Part shown: positions 1-9,400 of the stretch, in pieces
Layout of the letters: each line of letters begins with the position of its first letter
How positions within the stretch are numbered: position 1 is the first letter of the stretch
Assembly: GCA_944989445.1 (NCBI GenBank)
Contig: CALYLW010000546.1
Coordinates: forward strand, 186,001 to 250,000
Length of the DNA: 64,000 bases
Origin: Ampullaceana balthica
Taxonomy: Eukaryota; Mollusca; Gastropoda; Lymnaeidae
Direction: 5' to 3'
The notes under the pieces: generated by a model
The model's database searches: none
What the model was told of the DNA's origin: nothing
The model's input: only the letters and a program-made list of their open reading frames with translations
Program-made: the position numbers and the translations under genes

Positions 1-74
1 GACGATTGTATATTAGTGAGTCAGACGTTTGTACATTAGTGAGACATACGTTTGTACATTAGTGAGACAGACGT
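1..74. repeat. short tandem repeat, about 26-bp unit, three copies
   Basis: The left edge holds three imperfect copies of a unit containing GTACATTAGTGAGACA. The array runs off the window, so its full length is unknown. Confidence 0.75.
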
Positions 75-487
75 ATTTTAAACTCCCACAGTCCGTGGGC
101 CGTAGCTAAAAGTCCCATGGCTTAGTTGGCCGCCATTGAAAGCAACACTTCATTTGTCGTGTATCAAAGGAACCAACCTCCCACCCCATTTGTATCCATG
201 TGCATGCCCGTCATAATTCACAGTTTATCATGACTTCAACATGACCCAACCCCTTTGTCCTGTCATATGCACTACCTGGCTTTCCTGGCATCTTTTATTT
301 ATCTATGTGTTCTTTCTGATATTGCTTCTAAGTTTATTCAATCAGCGTTATTTAAACGATAATAAATCAAGACGAATCTCTCCATAGAACGATATGACCC
401 TTAAATTCGGCTGAGCTGCATTGTTATGTATTAAAACAACGTTTCTTGAATAGAACGTGTAGATTCTGACTTGCTGATTCCTTGCAG
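75..487. other. intronic sequence upstream of the first visible SLC6 exon
   Basis: No coding exon or repeat is recognised here. It ends in the acceptor CTTGCAG just before the exon at 488, so it is intron of the transporter gene whose earlier exons are off the left edge. Confidence 0.6.
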
Positions 488-3400
488 GTGCTTTCCTGAT
501 ACCTTACCTCATCATGCTGTTTGTTGAGGGCATGCCCCTTCTGTACCTGGAGCTGGCCATCGGTCAACGTCTTCGAATGGGCTGTGTGGGGGTCTGGAAT
601 GAGGTCCACCCATTTATTGGCGGTCTGGGGCTGGCCTCGGTGGTCACGTCCTTTCTTATCGCCATCTACTACAACGCTATTATCATGTGGTGTTTCTTTT
701 ACCTGTTCCACTCTTTCCAGGTAAGTTTATTTTACTTTACATGTTCGATTTCTACCAGATAAGTCAATTATATATTACCTATTCCACTCAAACAAAATAA
801 ATTGATTTTCCAGGTAAGTTGATTTTAATTTAGTGGTTGCCTAGTTCCAGGTAAGTTTAATTTATTTTATATGTTCAACACTTTCAAGATAAGTTAGTTT
901 TCGTTTACCGGTGATACATATTCCAGAAAAATAATTTATTTTACCATTAACTCTCAATGTAAATCATTTGATTTTATTAACTGGATTGGCATTTTTTGCA
1001 AGTAATTTTCTGATTGGGACTTAACATTATATTTTATTTGTATACTTGACTTGTTCTTCCCGTCCGGAATTCGGACGTGGATTGGGTTTCCTGATTAAAC
1101 CCTGGAAAAACAGCACGCTATCAGCATTTAAAACTCTAATTTTTTTAAATCCTGCAATTGGAAAACAGTTTTAATAGCTCACATTTGTTAACAGCAATAA
1201 ATTATAATAAAGAAGGTTAAGGAATATCGGTTTATTAGTGTGGGGACAGAAGAGATCTTCAGGAAATTAGTTGAAATAAGTTTGAGAATAAATCTCTACA
1301 AATAAGAATGATACAGAAAAGGTGCAGTATCAGTCGTAAGGGAACAAAAAATGTGCAGAAAATTGACAATGTTTTAACAAAAAAATTATAAACGTTATAA
1401 CTTGTCAACTATCCCGAATAATGCCACATTTCATTTACATCACGAACAATAATTCTGGTGAGAAGCTCTGCAAGTACAAGTCTTGAAAATAATGTATCTA
1501 CCCATATCTTATGTAACGAATCACAATATTAACTAATATTTTTATATTTAAGTTTGTAACTAACATCATCACATACGCCTGTGTTGTAAAACTGTTCTGT
1601 CCACCAACAGAGCCCATTGCCCTGGTCTGAGTGCCCCATGTACACGTCTCCGGACAACAAAACCCTGGTGGTCGAGGAGTGTGAGCTGAGTGGTCCATCG
1701 TCTTACTTCTGGTACCGACGGGCGCTGGACATCTCCCCAGGCATTGACGATAGTGGCGGCATCAAGTGGAAGATTCTCTTGTGTCATATCTTTTCGTGGA
1801 TCGTCGTCTTTCTGTGTATATGCAAGGGCATTAAATCTTCAGGAAAAGTGGGTTGATCAAACTAGTATTTTTGTTGTTTTTTTCGTTATTGCCATGACAA
1901 GGTTTTTTAGTTGTTCATGATTAAAAATAAAACTAGCATTTATAATATGTCCAAAAATATATATTAGAATCCAGAGCAATAAAATTCATGTTACAGAATT
2001 CAAGATAAAGTTTTAGGTTTTTTTTTAATCATTAATCTACGTATAAATTGTAGCCGTGGCAGTTTTTTTTTCAATCTACTCAATCTAGGCATATGTACAA
2101 TGAAAGTGGCTTTTTATAAAAAAAACTGTTGAATATCTCTATGTTTGCATACGTCAAAAGTCCTTTTAATTTTATCATCGATTTTACCCCAATCCCTTTA
2201 TAGTTTCTTAATTTTTTAAATGCACGTCTATAAGTGGGATGTAGCTAGTAACTACGTCTATAAGTGGGATGTAGCTAGTAACTACGTCTATAAGTGGGAT
2301 GTAGCTAGTAACTACGTCTATAAGTGGGATGTAGCTAGTAACTACGTCTATAAGTGGGATGTAGCTAGTAACTACGTCTATAAGTGGGATGTAGCTAGTA
2401 ACTACGTCTATAAGTGGGATGTAGCTAGTAACTACGTCTATAAGTGGGATGTAGCTAGTAACTACGTCTGTAAGTGGGATGTAGCTAGTAACTACGTCTA
2501 TAAGTGGGATGTAGCTAGTAACTACGTCTCACACCTTCACTAAAGTTTGGCTGAAATGGTATTCTTTAGTAAACAAAATCTCCTTAAAAAAAGCTCGGAT
2601 TTCATGCGATCCCTTAAATACATAATACAGAGTACAAATAATTGAATACCCGTGTTATGGAAGTCAATCAGCAACAATATACAGTCATTACAAAGCAGAA
2701 TGGACTGTTTTTAAAAATAGCTGAAAAACTTTTTTTTAAACTGATAGCACTACAGTTTATCCCGGAGTAAAGAAGCTCGTGATGTTATCATCCCAGAATA
2801 CAAATAGGTACTTAAAGCAGCTGAACATCAGGATCTCGCAAAGTTTAAAAATCTTCTGAAAGTACATAACTTTTTCGAATGATGTAAAGCGAATCTAATA
2901 ATGGAAACCTTATAAGGATGCAGCAATTAAACAAGAAATAAACGAGTGGATGGACTAGCACAATTTTGAGAATCAGAAGAAAAAAAATTAAATAAAGTTA
3001 CATTAAACTAAAAACTCAAAACTGCGAAGCAGATTTTTCAGAGCTTAATAAATAGACGAATTATTACATAGCTGAGCTGATGGATCAACATGGTCACGTG
3101 TTCAGACAAACATGCCCATTTACACCAAAAAATTCAGTCAACTGCAACCAAAGACACAAATGTCATAATCTTTCACTTACAGCATGAAGAATACATGTAG
3201 GTAAAGTCCCAGCGCAACCGAATAAAACCCGATAACTTAACAAATATCCAAATGATACCGTAGCACATCATCACTTCTATTGTCCGGCACTTCACGCCTA
3301 ATCTACTTCTATGCAGAAGATAGTTGCGTCCACAGACCATGACAGATGATCTGTTGGCAAGTGATGCAGCAATCACAGGCCACGGCTTTGTGGGTTCCAG

Positions 3401-6400
3401 CCGCCTAACTACATGTAGGTACCCATTCGGAGCGGGGTGACTCAGGGACGCCCTAGGCCCCGGGAACATACCCTTGCCTTCACACGGATTCGAACCCGTG
3501 ACCATTGGTACGACAGTCCAGTGCGCTGCCACTCGACCACCGCGTCCCCTCAAAAATTACCTGTCAAAAATACTGAACTACACGAACACCCTATACCCTA
3601 TACTCTATACTCTACAATCCACACCAAACAGATCATCTGCTGAGAGTGCGTCGATTCTTCAGCACGGCCGCAGGCTGAACGGCACTTACCCTAGTAACCA
3701 CAAAATCAGAAAGATGAAACAAAATTCATGATTTTAAATTAATGAATTAATGATTTATTATTTTTAATTTCGATTCCTTGGTCAGTATATTTGATGCTTA
3801 CATACTAGTATTTCTTGGTCAGTATACTTGATGATTATAAACTATTAATTCATGTTTAGTATAGTTGATGTTCATTTCTTTCAGGTTGTCTATTTCACTG
3901 CAACATTCCCTTACATTGTACTCATCATCTTCTTCATTCGAGGCATAACTCTTGACGGTGCAGTGCATGGGTTGCTTCACATGTTCACACCAAAAGTAAC
4001 AGTTCATTATTTTTACTGCTTTACTGTTGCATTTTTATTGAGATAATATATTTTACAAGATTAACAACAATGAATGATCTGCTGAATTCAGATAGCCTTG
4101 ACTTTTGCAGAGGTGATAGACACGTTGAATCATTTGAGGCCATCAGTTTAGAAGGTTGATCCATCAAATAGACTCAAACGGAAATTTAATGCCAGGAGCC
4201 GGTCAAGTTTTTTATTTTAAAAAAGAGAGGGAAAAAATGAAAGATTTGATAAAGCAAAATATGTTTGAAGACATTAAACTCCACATGATTTTTACACTAG
4301 ATAAATGACGTGGTTCTTTTCTTCCTTTAGTTGGACTTAAAACTGGATAATTCCAAAAAACAACCTGAAAAAATGTGTGTTTTATTTCCAAACCAGATGG
4401 ATCAGTTGCTGGATGTGAATTGTTGGCTTGACGCAGCTGCCCAGATTTTTTTCTCCTTTGGTTTGGCTTTTGGTGGCCTGATTGCCTTCTCCAGCTACAA
4501 TCCGATGAAGAATGACGTTCAGAAAGATGCCATCATCATCGGCATCACAAACTGGGCCACTGCCATCTTCGCCTGTGCCGTTATTTTCAGTGTCATTGGC
4601 TTTAAAGCAACTGTCATGTACGACCATTGTATTGATCAGTAAGTAGAACAGGATTCCTTTACTTTAATGTATGTACGACCATTGTATTGATCAGTAAGTA
4701 GAACAGGTTTCCTTTAATGTATGTACGACCATTGTATTGATCAGTAAGTAGAACAGGATTCCTTTAATGTATGTACAATTGTATCGATCAGTAAGTGAAA
4801 CTGGATTCCTTTAATGTATGTATGACCATTGTATCGATCAGTAAGTGAAACTGGATTCCTTTAATGTATGTACGACCATTGTATCGATCAGTAAGTGAAA
4901 CTGGATTCCTTTAATCTATGTACGACCATTGTATTAATCAGTAAGTGAAACAGGATTCCTTTAATATATGTACGACCATTGTATTGATCACTAAGTGAAA
5001 CTGGATTCCTTTAATGTATGTACGACAATTGTATCGATCAGTAAGTGAAACTGGATTCCTTTAATGTATGTACAATTGTATCGATCAGTAAGTGAAACTG
5101 GATTCCTTTAATGCATGTACGACCATTGTATTAATCAGTAAGTGAAACTGGATTCCTTTAATGTATGTACGACCATTGTATTGATCAGTAAGTGAAACTG
5201 GATTCCTTTAATGTATGTACGACCATTGTATCGATCTGTAAGTGAAACAGGTTTCCTTTAATGTATCTATTAAAAACGGCGGTTCACCTTCAGTGTCAGA
5301 CCCATTTGCTGTGAAGTTTTTTGTACATATTTCCCTATTTTATGAGAAATTTGTTACCTACATTAGCATGTCTTAAAAAGATCCCAAAAATCTACTTCTA
5401 GGATCTGTTCGTTTGTTTAAAATTATCGCACAAACAGATGTAATGATGATTTTTTACACGCTAGCTGAAGGATTCTGTTGTTATTCTATTAAATTTTGTG
5501 CGATAGACATGTGTTAAGATTGACACGTGTAAGATGGACGCATGTGAGATGGACATGTATAAGATGGAGATTAAATAAGATGGGAATCGTGTAAATTGTA
5601 CTTTGTGAAAGTATTTATGGAAAATGACCAGTGGCTATCCGGAAGTCTCTAAACGAAACATTACAAAATAACTTAACCTTGGAACCTTTCCTTTAGCCTA
5701 TAGTGTTCAGAAATTATAAGCTTCATTCCTGAAACTCAAATCTTTGCTCCCTGACCTCAAGCTGCACATGGCCAGACTTATAATAAACAGACGGTGTGTC
5801 GGGGACGCGACAGCCTGTGGCAACTCAATGTGTTCCTCTAATATCTCACCATTTCATTGAATTTAAAGATAATACAATCATAATTTTTTTAAGTGAAAGG
5901 AGTATGCAAATGATTTTGTCAATATCTCTTTCCTAAAAAAACAGCAATATAAAAATTCTGGCAGAAATGTGTGCTAACACAAACTACAGTTCTAGCCTGT
6001 GTCCTGTACACAATACCTCCACGGACATCTCGCGCGACATCTACAGACAGCTTTTTGAAGGGAATACGACAGCGTATAAAAACATGACCTCCAGGCCATT
6101 GCGTGTGTGTAGCCTGGAGGACGATCTCAATAAGGTAGGACTTTGTGGTTTGCTGACTAGAGGACAATCTCAATCAGGTAGGACTTGGTGGTGTGTAGCC
6201 TAGAGGATAACCTCAATAAGGTAGGACGTGTGGTGTGTAGCCTAGAGGACAACCTCAATAAGGTAGGACTTGGTGGTGTGTAGCCTAGAGGACGACCTCA
6301 ATCAAGTAGGACTTGGTGGGTTGTAGCCTAGAGGACAATCTCAATAAGGTAGGACTTGGTGGTGTGTAACAACTTTTCTATTGGTCCACCAAATTTAAAA

Positions 6401-9400
6401 GTTTGTGAGGATGAAGGTCAACTTGTATCGAGGAGTCTGACGTCACTGTAGTTATTATAGCTGCCTATGATATAGCGCCTTCCACTGTCTATGGTAAAGT
6501 TGTATGTGTAGTCGTCTACTATTTAGTCTGATGTTGTCAGCCGTGCTAACAGAGACCTTTAGGGTCGATGTGAGGGATTGATAATTTTGTATCGCCAGAC
6601 ACTAAAGCGCTCGTCAGTGCAGGACTCCCTAGCATCAGAGCCGTCTTTACACCAGTTTGGGCCCCCGGACAAAGAAATAGGGTTGGGCACCTTCCCCGCA
6701 GGAATAAAAAATAAATATACATAATATATATAAATAAACATATTCCCATGGGGCCCCATATGCTCGTGGGCCCCCAGGAAAAATACCCAACGGGCCTATG
6801 CGTTAAGAAGGCCCTGCCTAGCATCCATTCATAGCTAATGCCGGCCCAACTGGGCAGGGCTGGGCACAATGTGTGCATGCCAAACCATCGTCTCCCATTA
6901 GAGGCTCTTCAATGACAGGCTCAAACATGGACAGAGAGCCCGCGGAGGTCAAAGAGAGCGCTACAAGGATACGCTCAAATCCGCGATAAAAGTTGATGGC
7001 CTTGAGCCATAGACCGATGTGAAGCTGCAGCTAACGACCGAGCCTCCTGGCGCCTTACTATACGGAACTGCATAGCAATTTGTGAAACAGACAAAAGTCC
7101 AGAAGACAGAATAGGAAACATCTTGCGCTAAACCCCACTAATGTCCATCTCTTGTTCCACCCGTGGACGCACTTTTCGTGCAAATATTGGTTTTTATAAG
7201 CAACCAGCCAACTCACCAAACTGTTCTGTTGGCTTGACTTGCTAGACTATTGTTAAGTGAACTTGTACTGGGTGCATATTTTTTAGCTATGCAACTACTC
7301 ATTGAGTATTAATTCGTCGTAAATTTTTTTTTAACTTCTGCCAATACATCTTTCAGCTGTACATCAATAAGTTGAAGATCTGTTGATCCTACTTTTTGTA
7401 TTCTAGGGTGTGGAAGGCACGGGCCTGGCATTCATCATTTTTACACAAGCCATCAATGAATTTGGACCTTCAGCTCCGTTCTGGTCCATCGTATTCTTTC
7501 TCATGCTACTCTCCCTTGGACTGGGCAGCGAGTTTGGTACCATTGAAGGGGTGACAACCTCTTTGTACGACCTGGAATTGTTTCCTTGGATGAAGAAGAA
7601 ATGGCTCGTATCTGGTGAGTTTTCTTGTCAAAATATTGGTCATGTGACTGAACTAACAGTTCGCTGATTAGTTGGCGTATCAGACCAGGGGTCAGTGAAC
7701 AGTGGGTAAATTAGCCCATTAGGGTAAAAATGGTAAATTCTTGGGGGTAATGTGCGACTTATTGGGGGCACATAAAATCCTCTAGAATCCGCTCCTTTTG
7801 GGGGTAAATTAAACATAAAAATTTTACATTTTGGATTATCAGGCACACAAGTTTGCTAATCCGTCTTAGACAAAGTGAAAATAAAGACATGTTTAAATAC
7901 CAAACCCGGACGAAAAATCAATGAATGGTAAATAATATAATTTATGTCAAGCAGATTTTGTTGGTAAATAACAGTTTACCAGGACATTTGTTGTTGTTTT
8001 TCTCCAGGGTTGCTGTGTTCGGTGATGTGCCTGGTTGGCCTACTGTTTGTGACCGGGAGTGGCTCCTACTGGGTGGCATTATTTGACACATTTGCAGGAT
8101 CCTTCCCTCTCATTTTGATTGCCCTGTTTGAGTGCATTGCAGTGGGCTGGATATTTGGTGTTAACAGGTTATTTGAGCCCTAAACCACGATTATAATCTT
8201 AACTTTTCTTACTAATCTGAATCTGTTCTGGGGCCGTCCATTAAGTACGTCACGCTCCCAAACTGTTCCAGAATCAACTCAGATAAAAAGCATCCGTCCT
8301 TTGAGAATCGCTTCTAGAAGTCGAAGAGAACCCATGGCAGTTATTGCCTGAAGAGAAAATGCACATACATAGGCTGTTGAGTCGCTAGATGAGGACGAGT
8401 TGATCTGTCTGCAATTATCCTTCCAGGAAACGATGATTGTGAAAGATTGATGTCAGTCGTATATAGCCTAAGTATGGATGAACACTTCACTGTTGTAAGA
8501 TGATGTCCAGTGAATATTTTTTAATGAAACATAATTCATAGGACCATAATAAGCAGATTCAATATAGCACAAGAATTGGTCACATAATTTGTCAATCTAG
8601 TCTTTTTTTAGTCAAATTGTTTTGTTTCCTTTTTATTATTTAATCACTGGTTGAGGTCAAATTTCGCTAATCTACTTCTTATCCTGTGTCAATAGAATGC
8701 ATAATCGGAAGATTATCTAAAACTTGACCTCACACATTGTAGATGAAAAGGTAGCAGATAAATGATGTGTATTATATAATTGTCAAGTCTAATTTTTGCA
8801 ATTTTTGTTTTCAAATTCGATCTAGATTAAGTTACTGTTTCATTGAATAACTGTGAAAACTGTTAACAATTAACTATTCTACTATTAAAGTCATTTTAAT
8901 AATCTGATAGTTCTAAGTGGGGGTGTACGGGATTTCGGTTCCATTTCTGGCAAATCCAAGATCCGGCTATTTTTAGAAATCCGGCTCCGGCAGGATTTCA
9001 CTTCATAAATCCGGCAGGCCGGTAGATCGCTAATTTATATATATATTTATAATAATTCCGTCCGGCAAATCCGGAATCAGGCCATTTAAAAAATCTGATT
9101 CCGGCTCCGGTCGGATTTTGCGTCATAAATCCGGCCAAATTCAGCTCCGGCCGGATTTAAAAATTTTGAATCTGGTACATCCCTACTTTTAAGTGGAAAT
9201 TTTATATTTTAATACATTTAAATAGTGAAGTGTATTTCAAGTACATTGTATTAAATTAAATATTTTAATTAGATGTTAATTTTTTTTTAAATTGTCGAAA
9301 GTGTGACGTACTTTGGGGGGGGCGAGATTTGTGACAGTTTGTGACAGGGGGAGGGGGGGTCAAAAATGGCCCAAAATGGTGAAAAATAGCGTGACGAACT

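Noticed and set aside
2225..2527. CRISPR-like array
   Set aside because: There are no unique spacers: the units are contiguous and identical. The context is an animal intron.
2220..2543. Open frame with repeated [10 protein letters not shown] peptide
   Set aside because: The frame stays open only because the 30-bp period is a multiple of three. It is intronic and has no splice partners.
3300..3548. tRNA gene on the minus strand
   Set aside because: A and B boxes are present, but there is no closing acceptor stem, and the same sequence recurs with a LINE-like tail. It is a SINE head.
3173..3643. Open frames of 68-126 residues
   Set aside because: These are translations of the SINE, repeated at its other copies.
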